Shown here one piece after another: positions 16,183 through 25,158 of a stretch of DNA of 64,000 nt. Made by a program: the position numbers and the translations under genes. The notes below the pieces were generated by a model. It saw nothing but the letters and a program-made list of their open reading frames with translations, made no database searches and was not told where the DNA came from. The stretch is from Allomuricauda sp. (GTDB lineage: Bacteria; Bacteroidota; Bacteroidia; Flavobacteriales; Flavobacteriaceae), in assembly GCF_013911645.1 (NCBI RefSeq), contig NZ_JACESV010000002.1, positions 868,001 to 932,000 of the forward strand, given 5' to 3'. Position 1 is the first letter of the stretch. Each line of letters opens with the position of its first letter.

Positions 16183-16815
16183 TTATAGATCCACAATTTG
16201 GATATAACTTCTATGAAGCACCAGTTTCTTCATTTTTTCCAATTTTTTCAATAATCTGGAAACCACAACCCTTGAGGTGTGAAGATCATAGGCAATTTCT
16301 TGGTGTGTGTTTCGAATGCGGTTGTCGTTGGTTACCTCGACTTTCTTTTGAAGGTAGTCCACCAATCTTTGGTCTAAATTTTTGAACGCTATACTGTCCA
16401 CGGTCTGTAATAACTCGTTCAAACGGTTGTGATAGCTTTCAAAGACATAGTTTCTCCACCCTTTGTACTTGCCCATCCACTCTTCCATTTTCTGAACGGG
16501 AACCATTATCATTTTGGTTTCGGTTTCGGTTATGGCCCTGATCTCACTTTTGGTTTGCCCCATGCAACATGCCATGGTTACGGAACAGGTTTCGCCTTGT
16601 TCCAGATAATATAGGAGCAATTCATCACCTTCATCATCTTCCCTGAGCACTTTTATGGCTCCGGACAACAGCAAGGGTATGCTTCTTATGTATTGTCCGA
16701 TATCCATTATGGTTTCGCCTGCCGGGACTTCCTTTAATGTCCCCACTTCAAGAATCTCATCAATAAGGGGTTGTTCAAAATGGCTGTTGAATGTTGCTAA
16801 AAGCTCTTCTTTCAT
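16183..16815 (-). CDS. Crp/Fnr family transcriptional regulator
   Basis: A 210-residue regulator (start at the second ATG; a start at 16830 adds five residues). A cyclic-nucleotide-binding-like beta-barrel (about 20-130) is followed by a dimer helix and a winged helix (about 140-210), whose recognition helix reads TSRVVVSRLLKKLEK. The glutamate of classic Crp/Fnr recognition helices is replaced by valine. Three cysteines, C77, C83 and C84 (TCSVTMACCMGQ), sit in the sensory domain; no N-terminal iron-sulfur cysteine cluster of the Fnr kind is present. Its position at the head of the island makes it the likely reader of the shared GTnAC-N4-GTnAC sites. A cysteine-based sulfide or persulfide signal is speculative. 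Confidence 0.88.
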   Translation of the reverse strand: MKEELLATFNSHFEQPLIDEILEVGTLKEVPAGETIMDIGQYIRSIPLLLSGAIKVLREDDEGDELLLYYLEQGETCSVTMACCMGQTKSEIRAITETETKMIMVPVQKMEEWMGKYKGWRNYVFESYHNRLNELLQTVDSIAFKNLDQRLVDYLQKKVEVTNDNRIRNTHQEIAYDLHTSRVVVSRLLKKLEKMKKLVLHRSYIQIVDL

Positions 16816-16830
16816 AGTATTAAAATACAC

Positions 16831-17215
16831 TCCTCTAAGGTAACCATTTTAGGAAAAATGGTAAGCTTTTGAGCAACCCAAAAACAAAATCCACACTTTT
16901 GGCGGGACACCTTAATTTAATTAAGAATATTGTTCGCCGCCAATTCCATAGAACTGAGATCAAATTGGAAATCCTCGCTTTCTTTTATGGATTATAATCT
17001 CTTATAGTGACCAAAAAATGCATAACACCATTAAAACAAGTCATAATCTTACCCTGTACACTTCTCCATTTTGCCGCCAATTGCAATTCTTGCGGAATCA
17101 AGGCCATTTAAATTATGGTTAGCAAACGATTATTGATTTATATGTTGAATTATTGAAACAATAAGGCACACTTCATAATAATTAGCTATTTTCATTGCCA
17201 TTTTAATCTTGTTAT
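16831..17215. promoter_or_regulatory. Divergent intergenic region between the Crp/Fnr gene and the xylose operon
   Basis: No gene is supported in these 385 bases. Close to the Crp/Fnr start there is an inverted repeat, ACCATTTT/AAAATGGT (16855-16877) with a 7-nt gap, overlapping a GGTAACC that resembles half of the island palindrome; it could be an autoregulatory site. Nearer the xylulokinase gene is the operator-like repeat at 17151-17165, listed separately. Confidence 0.4.
17151..17165. promoter_or_regulatory. Operator-like inverted repeat upstream of xylB
   Basis: TTATTGAAACAATAA is a perfect 6-bp inverted repeat around AAA, 50 bp before the xylulokinase start codon. Its size and place suit a dimeric repressor or activator. 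No xylose regulator gene is adjacent, so the protein that binds it would be encoded elsewhere. Confidence 0.4.
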
Positions 17216-18700
17216 ATGTATTGGATAGGTTTTGATATTGGTAGTTCTTCCATAAAAGCTGCTTTGATCAGTGCTGACGATGGGAGTTTTGTAAGTATGA
17301 CCCAATATCCTGAGAGAGAAATGTCCATGACCTCGATCAATCCAGGTTGGGCAGAGCAAGATCCAGAGGTTTGGTGGAAAAACCTGTGTATCGCTACCAA
17401 AAAATTACTTTCAGAAAACAACATTGATAAAAACAATATAAAGGGAATAGGCATTTCCTACCAAATGCACGGACTTGTAGTGGTGGACAAAGACCTCAAT
17501 CCCTTAAGGCCTTCCATTATTTGGTGCGATAGTAGGGCTGTAGCAACAGGAGAAAATTTGTTCCAAAAGGTTGGAAAGGAAAAATGTGTAAATCATTTGC
17601 TCAATTCCCCCGGTAATTTTACACTATCCAAGCTAAAATGGGTCAAGGATAACGAACCCGATACATACCAAAAAATACACAAGTTTATGCTTCCTGGCGA
17701 TTTTATTGCCTTACGGTTATCCGGGGAGTGCGTTACCACCCCCTCGGGACTTTCCGAAGGGATAATGTGGGACTTTAAAAAGAACGACCTTGCCGATTGG
17801 CTTTTGGAAGCGGCAGAAATAGACCCTAAGCTTGTTTCCAAAATTTCCCCCTCGTTTTCGGAACAAGGATATGTGAGCAAGCAAGGAGCTATGGACAGTG
17901 GCCTGCCCGAAGGCATTCCCATAATGTACAGGGCCGGGGACCAACCCAACAATGCCCTTTCCCTTAATGTAATGGAGCCAGGGCAAATTGCGGCCACCGG
18001 AGGAACTTCCGGAGTTGTATATGCCATATCCGGACAAGAAAATACACGGGAGCATACAAGAATCAACAGTTTTGCTCACACCAATCATACTGCTCAAAAA
18101 ACACGAATAGGGAAGCTTTTGTGCATAAATGGAACGGGAATCCAGTACAGTTGGATCAAGAACGAACTGACCCACGGACTTTCTTACAATGATATGAACC
18201 AACAGGCCGAAACCATCCCGATCGGTTCCAATGGCCTTTGCATTCTTCCCTTTGGGAACGGCGCGGAACGCATGCTGGAAAATTGTAGAAAAGGCTCACG
18301 CATCCTTAACCTCAATTTTAACATCCATAAAACGCCCCATTTATTCCGGGCAGCGCTCGAAGGCATTGCATTTGCGTTTGTACATGGCATGGAAATATTA
18401 CAAAACGACGGCGTTGATATTCAATCCATAAAAGCTGGAAATGATAACCTTTTTAGGGCAGGAATATTTTCCAAAACCATTTCTACACTTACACAGAGCC
18501 GGATTGATATTGTGGAAACCACTGGTGCCATAGGAGCTGCAAGAGCGGCAGCCTATGCTTTTGGAGATTTCGCAAGCATTGGAGAAGCCACTGCATCAGA
18601 CGCTATCCAATTGACCTATGAACCCGACAACCAAAAACTAAACGAATACAAACAGGCCTATGAAATCTGGAAAAAGGCCCTAAATGAATATATTGATTAA
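17216..18700 (+). CDS. xylB: Xylulokinase
   Basis: A 494-residue FGGY-family sugar kinase that phosphorylates D-xylulose with ATP to xylulose 5-phosphate (EC 2.7.1.17). The N-terminal phosphate loop IGFDIGSSSIKAAL and the xylulokinase-typical GISYQMHGLVVVD (about 79-91) and SIIWCDSRA are visible. The C-terminal half has GNGAERML and the FGGY-type stretch near 395. It starts the operon xylB-xylA-symporter, with 15 bp to xylA. Specificity for xylulose is supported by the adjacent xylose isomerase. Confidence 0.94.
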   Translation: MYWIGFDIGSSSIKAALISADDGSFVSMTQYPEREMSMTSINPGWAEQDPEVWWKNLCIATKKLLSENNIDKNNIKGIGISYQMHGLVVVDKDLNPLRPSIIWCDSRAVATGENLFQKVGKEKCVNHLLNSPGNFTLSKLKWVKDNEPDTYQKIHKFMLPGDFIALRLSGECVTTPSGLSEGIMWDFKKNDLADWLLEAAEIDPKLVSKISPSFSEQGYVSKQGAMDSGLPEGIPIMYRAGDQPNNALSLNVMEPGQIAATGGTSGVVYAISGQENTREHTRINSFAHTNHTAQKTRIGKLLCINGTGIQYSWIKNELTHGLSYNDMNQQAETIPIGSNGLCILPFGNGAERMLENCRKGSRILNLNFNIHKTPHLFRAALEGIAFAFVHGMEILQNDGVDIQSIKAGNDNLFRAGIFSKTISTLTQSRIDIVETTGAIGAARAAAYAFGDFASIGEATASDAIQLTYEPDNQKLNEYKQAYEIWKKALNEYID

Positions 18701-18715
18701 CTGAACAAAACAATT

Positions 18716-20041
18716 ATGATTACAAAAGGAGACAAAGAATTTTTTAAAGGCATCGGAAAAATTGCATTCGAGGGGAAAGAATCGGACAACCCTTTGGCTT
18801 TTAAATATTATGATGAAAATAAGATGGTAGGCGGCAAAACCATGAAAGAACATTTCAAATTTGCCATCGCCTACTGGCATACTTTTAACGACACGGGCAG
18901 CGACCCCTTTGGGGCGCCCACCAAAAATTTCCCATGGTTGACCAATACAGACCCTGTTCAGCAGGCCAAGGACAAAATGGATGCAGCCTTCGAATTCATC
19001 ACAAAAATTGGTGCGCCCTATTACTGTTTCCACGATATTGACCTGATCGATGAGGGCAGTACCTTGGCCGAATCGGAAAAAAGGTTGGATATCATAACGG
19101 ACTATGCCCAAGAAAAGATGAAGGAATCCGGAGTTAAATTGCTCTGGGGAACGGCAAACTGTTTCAGCCATCCACGCTATATGAACGGAGCCGCTACCAA
19201 CCCCGATTTTGATGTGGTAGCCACTGCAGGGGCCCAAGTGAAAAATGCGCTCGATGCAACCATCAAACTTGGAGGGGAAAACTATGTGTTCTGGGGAGGA
19301 CGCGAGGGGTACATGTCATTGCTCAACACCGATATGGGCCGCGAACAGGACCACATGGCACGCTTCCTGCACATGGCCAAGGACTACGCACGCAAACAAG
19401 GGTTCAAGGGAACGTTCTTCATCGAACCCAAACCCATGGAACCCACAAAGCACCAATACGACTTTGATTCGGCCACTGTTATCGGTTTCCTTACCAAATA
19501 CGATTTATTGGACGATTTTAAACTCAATATTGAGGTAAACCACGCTACTTTGGCACAACATACCTTTGAGCATGAACTGCAAGTGGCAGCAGACAATAAT
19601 CTTTTGGGAAGTATTGATGCCAACAGGGGCGATTACCAAAACGGTTGGGACACCGACCAGTTCCCTGTTGATGTTTACGAGCTGGCCCAAGCTATGTTAG
19701 TGATTCTGCAAGCAGGTGGTTTCCAAGGTGGTGGTATTAACTTTGATGCCAAATTGAGAAGAAACTCCACCGATCTGGAAGACATTTTCTATGCGCACAT
19801 TGGAGGAATGGATGCATTCGCCAGGGCATTGTTGGCGGCAAACGCCATTTTGGAAAATTCCAATTATCTTAGCTTGCGAAAAAATCGCTACGCATCTTTT
19901 GATACCGGCTCTGGGAAGGCATTCGAGGAAGGTAAGCTTTCTTTGGAAGATCTTTATGCACATGCAACAACCCATCAGGACATCAAAAAGATCAGCGGTA
20001 AGCAAGAATTGTTCGAAAATATTATCAACCAATATATTTGA
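18716..20041 (+). CDS. xylA: Xylose isomerase
   Basis: A 441-residue TIM-barrel enzyme of the long class II type that converts D-xylose to D-xylulose (EC 5.3.1.5), cytoplasmic and divalent-metal dependent. Visible signatures are [12 protein letters not shown] with the catalytic histidine (about residue 103), [11 protein letters not shown] (about 190) and the metal-binding [16 protein letters not shown] (about 233-248). Length is normal for the family. It is flanked by its kinase and transporter in one operon. Confidence 0.96.
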   Translation: MITKGDKEFFKGIGKIAFEGKESDNPLAFKYYDENKMVGGKTMKEHFKFAIAYWHTFNDTGSDPFGAPTKNFPWLTNTDPVQQAKDKMDAAFEFITKIGAPYYCFHDIDLIDEGSTLAESEKRLDIITDYAQEKMKESGVKLLWGTANCFSHPRYMNGAATNPDFDVVATAGAQVKNALDATIKLGGENYVFWGGREGYMSLLNTDMGREQDHMARFLHMAKDYARKQGFKGTFFIEPKPMEPTKHQYDFDSATVIGFLTKYDLLDDFKLNIEVNHATLAQHTFEHELQVAADNNLLGSIDANRGDYQNGWDTDQFPVDVYELAQAMLVILQAGGFQGGGINFDAKLRRNSTDLEDIFYAHIGGMDAFARALLAANAILENSNYLSLRKNRYASFDTGSGKAFEEGKLSLEDLYAHATTHQDIKKISGKQELFENIINQYI

Positions 20042-20100
20042 TCAAACAACCGACTAAACAAACCGTTTTGGCCTAAGGCCGAAACATCAAACTTTATTTT

Positions 20101-21750
20101 ATGGCACTTATTTCGTTTTTAGGATTCACACTTTTAGTGGGGATAATATCCTGGTGGTCCGTTAGAAAAACAGATGAATCATCCTCCGATGGCTATTTTT
20201 TGGGGGGCAGGAGCCTTACGGCCGGGGTCATAGCCGGTTCGTTGCTGTTGACCAACCTGTCCACAGAACAGATTGTAGGCCTTAACGGGAGCGCCTATAA
20301 AGATGGTCTTTCGGTAATGGCCTGGGAAACCTTGGCCGCGCTGGCCATTGTGGTCACAGCATTATTTTTGCTGCCACGCTATTTAAAAGGCGGACTGACC
20401 ACGGTGCCCCAGTTTTTGGCAAAACGGTTTGATGTCACTACAAAAACCATAACCTCTGGATTGTTCCTAACGGGATATGTGGTGGTATTGCTTCCGGTAA
20501 TCCTATATTCTGGGTCGGTGGCCATAAGCGGCATGTTCGATGTCCCTGGATTACTTGGGGTCTCGGATTCCACCGCCTTGGTAATTTGTATTTGGGGAAT
20601 TGGTATCATAGGATCCATTTATGCCGTTTTTGGTGGATTGAAGGCGGTTGCAGTTTCGGATAGTATCAACGCGGTCGGACTTATAATCGGTGGAATACTG
20701 ATTCCTGTTTTTGGTTTGATGGCGATAGGCGATGGAAGTATTTTGGGAGGGCTGGAAACCTTAATGGCCGCCAACCCCGAACGTTTCGATTCTACAGGAA
20801 ACCCTGGACAAGAAGTCCCCTTTGCCACCATTTTTACCGGAATGATGCTGGTCCAGCTTTTTTATTGGGGAACCAATCAACAGATCATACAGAGAGGGCT
20901 GGGAGCCAAAAACCTGGCAGAAGGGCAAAAAGGGCTTTTATTGGCGGCATTCTTAAAGATTTTGGGGCCGATCATTCTGGTATTGCCCGGAATGATCGCA
21001 TACTACTATTTTGAAGGAGGACTTGCAAGCAGCGACCTTGCTTATCCGGAACTGGTAAGGGCCGTGCTCCCAAAACCGTTGATGGGCTTTTTTGCCGCGG
21101 TTCTGTTTGGTGCCATCCTGAGTTCTTTTAATAGTGTACTCAACAGTTCGGTTACCTTGTTTGGGATAGATATTTACAAACAGCACATCAATAAAAATGC
21201 CTCGGAGATGATCGTGGTAAAATACGGTAAGGTGTTTGGTGTATGTTTGGCATTGGCCGCCATGTTTATTGCCCCGCTCATTGCCAATGCGGGCAGTTTG
21301 TTCAACTACCTACAAGAAATCAACGGAATTTACAGTATCCCGATTTTCACGATTATTGTAGTTGGGTATCTAACAAAAAGGGTTCCTGCCATTGCAGCCA
21401 AAATCGGTATTCTTTCAGGGTCTGTTCTTTATATCATCAGCCAATTTATCGTTGGCCCAAAAATGGTGGCCAATGCCCTTGCCGAAGCCAAGGCAAATGG
21501 CATTACCGACCCTGCTGAACTAAATATGGTAGAAGCTGGGGCATATCCGCATTATCTTCATGTAATGGCCATATTGTTTGTTTCCAACATTATTATTATG
21601 CTGATTATTGGAAAATTCTATCCAAGAAAGGAACCTTTCCAACTGGAGTACACCAAACAGGTATCCATAGAGCCTTGGAAACATGTAAAACTGGCAAGTG
21701 GGTTTATCGCTTTTATTGTAATTGCCATCTATATTTACTTTGCGAAGTAG
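20101..21750 (+). CDS. Sodium:solute symporter family transporter, probably for xylose
   Basis: A 549-residue SSS-family membrane protein with about 13-14 transmembrane helices. It begins with a helix and GGRSLTAGVIAGSLLLTNLS, the family's conserved first sodium-site region, and has FYWGTNQQIIQRGLGAKNL (about 259-277), the segment typical of sugar-type members (SglT-like). It lies 59 bp after xylA in the same direction. Xylose uptake with sodium is inferred from the operon. The last helix and short tail end normally. Confidence 0.88.
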   Translation: MALISFLGFTLLVGIISWWSVRKTDESSSDGYFLGGRSLTAGVIAGSLLLTNLSTEQIVGLNGSAYKDGLSVMAWETLAALAIVVTALFLLPRYLKGGLTTVPQFLAKRFDVTTKTITSGLFLTGYVVVLLPVILYSGSVAISGMFDVPGLLGVSDSTALVICIWGIGIIGSIYAVFGGLKAVAVSDSINAVGLIIGGILIPVFGLMAIGDGSILGGLETLMAANPERFDSTGNPGQEVPFATIFTGMMLVQLFYWGTNQQIIQRGLGAKNLAEGQKGLLLAAFLKILGPIILVLPGMIAYYYFEGGLASSDLAYPELVRAVLPKPLMGFFAAVLFGAILSSFNSVLNSSVTLFGIDIYKQHINKNASEMIVVKYGKVFGVCLALAAMFIAPLIANAGSLFNYLQEINGIYSIPIFTIIVVGYLTKRVPAIAAKIGILSGSVLYIISQFIVGPKMVANALAEAKANGITDPAELNMVEAGAYPHYLHVMAILFVSNIIIMLIIGKFYPRKEPFQLEYTKQVSIEPWKHVKLASGFIAFIVIAIYIYFAK

Positions 21751-21770
21751 AGCTGATTGAATAAAAACGG

Positions 21771-22033
21771 AAAGAGGGTAAATTCTAAGTTAAAAAGCAA
21801 CAAAATTTCCATTTCGTCAGTTTGAGTGATTTTCGGTGGTTGAGCCCTTCGTCTATGCTCAGGATAAACTAAAGTCAAAACCAGAGAAAATTGTACCTGC
21901 CGGCAGGCAGGTCGAAAACAACGATTTTGAACCCGAAAATGGCACTTCTCGATACGCTTCGCACTCGAAGTGACGGCGCATTTTCAAGGTCATAAATAAT
22001 AATTGAACTCAGGTTAACTTAGAATTCACCCTT
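21771..22033. repeat. Composite intergenic repeat with terminal inverted repeats
   Basis: The ends are inverted copies of each other: AAAGAGGGTAAATTCTAAG at the left and TTAACTTAGAATTCACCC at the right, the right end running into the stop codon of the LytTR gene. Inside are REP-like pieces: CGTCAGTTTGAGTG, a CCTGCCGGCAGGCAGG palindrome (21897-21912) and CGCACTCGAAGTGACGG. The layout recalls the elements at 24578-24717 and 46735-46863. It could also act as a bidirectional terminator between the converging symporter and LytTR genes. Confidence 0.6.
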
Positions 22034-22726
22034 TTATTGCAATATGCTTTTTAAGAAATTGTCTTTATAAGCCCTTCCCATGGGTATTTTGGCACCATTG
22101 GTCAACAGGACCAAATTGCCCGAGATCCTATCAATCTTTTGGGTGTTGATGATATGGGATTTGTGTATTTGATAAAATTGGCTGCTGCCCAATAACTCCA
22201 CCCAGTGCCGTAGGGGCTCATTGGACAATATTTTCTTTTCCTTGAGGTGAATTTCGGTATAATCGGAATCTGAAGTGATCGTATAGATGTCCTTTACCAA
22301 AACCTTGATATGTTCGTGGCTGGATTTTACGTAGATTTCCGCAAGGGGAGCAGTATCGTTTTTTGATATGATATGCTCGTGCTTGGCGTTTACTTTGTTT
22401 ATGGCCTGCAAAAAGCGCTGGAAAGAAAATGGTTTTAGCAGGTAATCCACAACATTCAGGTCGTATCCTTCAAGGGCGTATTCGGAAAAAGCAGTGGTCA
22501 AGATAACCTGTGGCGGGTCTGGAATACTTTTTAAGAAATCCAATCCGTTGATTTTGGGCAAGTGGATGTCCAAAAACATCAAATCCACCGATTCGGTATT
22601 CAAGAATTCCATCGCCTTCAACCCATCGGAAAATACATCTACCAACTCCAAGGTGGGTACATCTTGGATAAATTTTCTTAAAATTCGCTGTGCAGGGGGT
22701 TGGTCTTCAACAATAATACACCTCAT
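22034..22726 (-). CDS. LytTR family response regulator
   Basis: A 230-residue LytR/AlgR-type regulator. The receiver domain (1-120) has the acidic pair E7-D8, phosphorylation site D53 in LMFLDIHLPKING, T78 (LTTAFSEYA) and K98 before proline. A LytTR DNA-binding domain covers about 130-228 and ends near IPMGRAYKDNF. It starts 3 bp after the stop codon of its sensor kinase, so the two form one transcription unit. Target genes cannot be told from sequence; the kinase promoter and the YceI gene are nearby candidates. Confidence 0.92.
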   Translation of the reverse strand: MRCIIVEDQPPAQRILRKFIQDVPTLELVDVFSDGLKAMEFLNTESVDLMFLDIHLPKINGLDFLKSIPDPPQVILTTAFSEYALEGYDLNVVDYLLKPFSFQRFLQAINKVNAKHEHIISKNDTAPLAEIYVKSSHEHIKVLVKDIYTITSDSDYTEIHLKEKKILSNEPLRHWVELLGSSQFYQIHKSHIINTQKIDRISGNLVLLTNGAKIPMGRAYKDNFLKSILQ

Positions 22727-22729
22727 AAC

Positions 22730-23752
22730 CTATACTTTTTCCAATTCCAATCTTAGGTACACATTATAGGAATTGTCGGCCTCTTCTATTTTTAGAACAT
22801 GTTTTTTTGGGTACAATAGTTCAAGGCGTTTTCGTACGTTCTTTAAACCTATCCCCTTTGCAACACTGTCCAGGCTAAACCCGGCCTCATAATTGTTCTT
22901 GCAACTAAACTCCAATGTAGCATTGTTCAACTTTACGGATATATCTATTTCGATATCGGAAGATTGTCCGGACTGACTGTGCTTGAAAGCATTTTCAATA
23001 AATACAATCAAAATTAAAGGTGCGATCTTGTACTCCCCTTCAATCTTGTCCACATCAAACTGAACCTCGCCCCTATCCTCTATCTGTAGTTTATACAACC
23101 GGATAAAGTTGCCCAATTGCTCCAATTCCTTTTTTAAAGGTACAAACTGTTCCTTGGATTCGTACAACATGTACCGCAGTACACCGCTCATTTCAAGAAT
23201 AATCTCCGGTGTTTTTGGCGATTCCTGTAGGGCATAGGAATAAAGGTTGTTCAAATTATTGAACAAAAAATGGGGGTTTATCTGACTTCGCAAGAATTGC
23301 AGTTCGCTTTCTTGTATGGTCGTCTCGAGTTCATCTATTTGAGCCTGTTTTTTCAGGGCATCCCATCCAAATTTACAACCGGAAAGTATGAACATTACGG
23401 GCAAAACCCCTAAAAGGGAGACATAAATTCCGGGGAAAGTTTCCGCCCTTCTTGTATTGGGGAATATAAGAGGTTCCAAAACTGTTTCTTCTATGGTAAT
23501 TATTATCGCCACGACCATGCCGGCCCCCAAAAAGAATTGCCAATATTTTTTTTTGTACAAAAATTTGGGCATGAGGTAGTACGTGATCGCTACTGTGGCA
23601 ACGGCATAAAATAGAAGGAATATAGCCCTGTGCACAACTATGCTTCCTGTATGTCTTTCAAAAGAAAAAAACAGGAGCACCAGTATGTGTAGCACTATTT
23701 GAAAAAGAAGTTCTTTTTTAGAAATCAACACACAATAATTAATTAGTGCCAA
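22730..23752 (-). CDS. LytS-type sensor histidine kinase (His_kinase / HATPase_c)
   Basis: A 340-residue inner-membrane kinase. Four hydrophobic helices (about 15-130) are followed by a short coiled segment and the His_kinase domain with the phosphorylated H161 in RSQINPHFLFNNLNNL. An ATPase domain ends with the GIGLKNVRKRLELLY glycine box. No recognisable ligand-binding domain is fused, so the signal is unknown and is probably sensed in the membrane. It pairs with the LytTR regulator 3 bp downstream. Inverted and direct repeats lie upstream. Confidence 0.92.
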   Translation of the reverse strand: MALINYCVLISKKELLFQIVLHILVLLFFSFERHTGSIVVHRAIFLLFYAVATVAITYYLMPKFLYKKKYWQFFLGAGMVVAIIITIEETVLEPLIFPNTRRAETFPGIYVSLLGVLPVMFILSGCKFGWDALKKQAQIDELETTIQESELQFLRSQINPHFLFNNLNNLYSYALQESPKTPEIILEMSGVLRYMLYESKEQFVPLKKELEQLGNFIRLYKLQIEDRGEVQFDVDKIEGEYKIAPLILIVFIENAFKHSQSGQSSDIEIDISVKLNNATLEFSCKNNYEAGFSLDSVAKGIGLKNVRKRLELLYPKKHVLKIEEADNSYNVYLRLELEKV

Positions 23753-23761
23753 AACTATAGA

Positions 23762-23870
23762 TAAAACTGCTGTAAAAGAAAAGCAGTTTTACCAACAACC
23801 AAATTTACCCCCTAAACGACATTTTACCCCTGGATATTCATAATTAATTGGTTGATTGAGGGTTAACCCT
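23762..23870. promoter_or_regulatory. Regulatory repeats between the kinase and the YceI gene
   Basis: Three features are seen between the divergent genes: a perfect 10-bp inverted repeat TAAAACTGCT/AGCAGTTTTA (23762-23791), a direct repeat TTTACCCC at 23804 and 23823, and a perfect 12-bp palindrome AGGGTTAACCCT (23859-23870). LytTR regulators bind direct repeats, but normally with about 21-bp period, whereas here it is 19. The palindrome may serve the YceI gene. Assignment to a binding protein is a guess. Confidence 0.4.
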
Positions 23871-23994
23871 TGTCGTTCACGGAAAATATTTACTATTTTC
23901 ATTCTGATGGTCCATATTTAAACTAAGGCATCATCAAAAATGATGACTCACAAGTTTTTAAAAACAATATCACTAACACTTAAATCACTCAACA

Positions 23995-24555
23995 ATGAAG
24001 AAGACATTTTTCGTACTGACATTCTTAACCTCTTTTATGGTTGTGGCACAATCTACTTGGAAATCGGATGGAGCACACTCCAAGGTAGGTTTTGGCATTT
24101 CGCACCTAATGATTTCTACCGTGGAAGGCCATTTTAGCGACTTTGACATAACAGCGACCGCAACCGATACCTTTGACGAGGCTGAATTTACCGTTGACAT
24201 TAAAACAACCAGTATTGATACGGATAACGATAGACGCGACGACCACTTAAGAAGTGCTGATTTTTTTGATGCTGAAAAGTATCCTTCCATTACCTTTAAA
24301 AGCACCAATTTTGAAAAAACTGGGGACAATACCTTTAAACTCAAAGGTGACCTTAGTATGCATGGCGTTACCAAACCGGTAAGCTTGGAAGGAAAAGTGA
24401 ACGGGATAATTACTGACCAGCGAAGCCAAAAATTGAAGGCAGGACTCAAACTAACCGGTACCATTAACCGATTGGAGTTTGGTGTGGGCGAAGAATCGGC
24501 CTCCATAGGGAATGAAGTGGACATGACCATTCAATTGGAGATGGCACAGCAGTAA
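23995..24555 (+). CDS. YceI family secreted lipid-binding-like protein
   Basis: A 186-residue protein with a signal peptide (MKKTFFVLTFLTSFMVVAQ). The mature part is the lipocalin-like YceI barrel, with the family-typical start TWKSDGAHSKVGFGISHLMI, the central RRDDHLRSADFFDAEKYPSI and GDLSMHGVTKPV. YceI proteins bind isoprenoid lipids in the periplasm and are often stress-induced. It is divergent from the LytS/LytTR pair and is followed by a repeat element that may serve as terminator. Confidence 0.92.
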   Translation: MKKTFFVLTFLTSFMVVAQSTWKSDGAHSKVGFGISHLMISTVEGHFSDFDITATATDTFDEAEFTVDIKTTSIDTDNDRRDDHLRSADFFDAEKYPSITFKSTNFEKTGDNTFKLKGDLSMHGVTKPVSLEGKVNGIITDQRSQKLKAGLKLTGTINRLEFGVGEESASIGNEVDMTIQLEMAQQ

Positions 24556-24577
24556 CATATAATACTTAGTGTAGCAT

Positions 24578-24717
24578 AGAGGGTGTTTAAAAGGTAGGTT
24601 TTCGTCAACCTGAACTTAATCCAAGTTATCATAACAGCTTGAATACCATTATGACGAAATTCTCAAATTAATTCAGAATGTGACGTATTTCAATACTTTT
24701 TAGCCACCCTCTTTTTT
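24578..24717. repeat. Intergenic repeat element with terminator-like ends
   Basis: The ends pair as AGAGGGTG...TTTAAAAGGTA against TACTTTTTAGCCACCCTCT, followed by a T-run. The interior carries CGTCAACCTGAACTT at one side and ATTCAGAATGTGACG at the other. The same order of blocks is found at 46735-46863. It lies between the YceI gene and the convergent DUF2200 gene. Confidence 0.62.
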
Positions 24718-24791
24718 CCAAATGTTAAGTATTGAAAAAATACATCAAGGCCTCCTTGTATAGGTCAATTTTGCACCGACCGTGAATTAGC

Positions 24792-25157
24792 TCAGCCATT
24801 TCTTAGAATCTTTTCCATTTTTTTGCCTTTTGCCAGCTCATCCACCAATTTGTCGAGATACCGGACTTGTTGGGTCAACGGGTTTTCAATTTCTTCAACC
24901 CTGTACCCGCAAATTACCCCGGTTATCAGGTTAACGTTCGGGTTCAATGTGGCTTCTTTAAAAAAGGTTTCAAACGTTACTCGCTGGTCAATAAGGGCCT
25001 TTATTTTTTTGTTGTCAAAACCTGTTAGCCATGTTATAACTTGATGTAATTCTTCTTTTGTCCGACCTTTTTTCTCAATTTTTGTAACATAATGTGGATA
25101 TACCGATGCAAAGGTCATATTCGCCATTCGTTTATTGTGTTCGGGAGTAGTTTTCAT
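24792..25157 (-). CDS. DUF2200 family protein
   Basis: A 121-residue cytoplasmic protein matching the DUF2200 pattern: [20 protein letters not shown], then ITWLTGFD and an acidic-basic region with [20 protein letters not shown]. The family is conserved but has no established activity. It is immediately downstream of the DUF1801 gene (one base between stop and start), so the two are co-transcribed. The two families often occur near one another as small enzymes of unknown function. Confidence 0.85.
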   Translation of the reverse strand: MKTTPEHNKRMANMTFASVYPHYVTKIEKKGRTKEELHQVITWLTGFDNKKIKALIDQRVTFETFFKEATLNPNVNLITGVICGYRVEEIENPLTQQVRYLDKLVDELAKGKKMEKILRNG

Positions 25158-25158
25158 T

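Noticed and set aside
21771..22033. Insertion sequence
   Set aside because: The inverted ends are short, no transposase frame is present inside the about 260 bp, and the interior is made of REP-like pieces.
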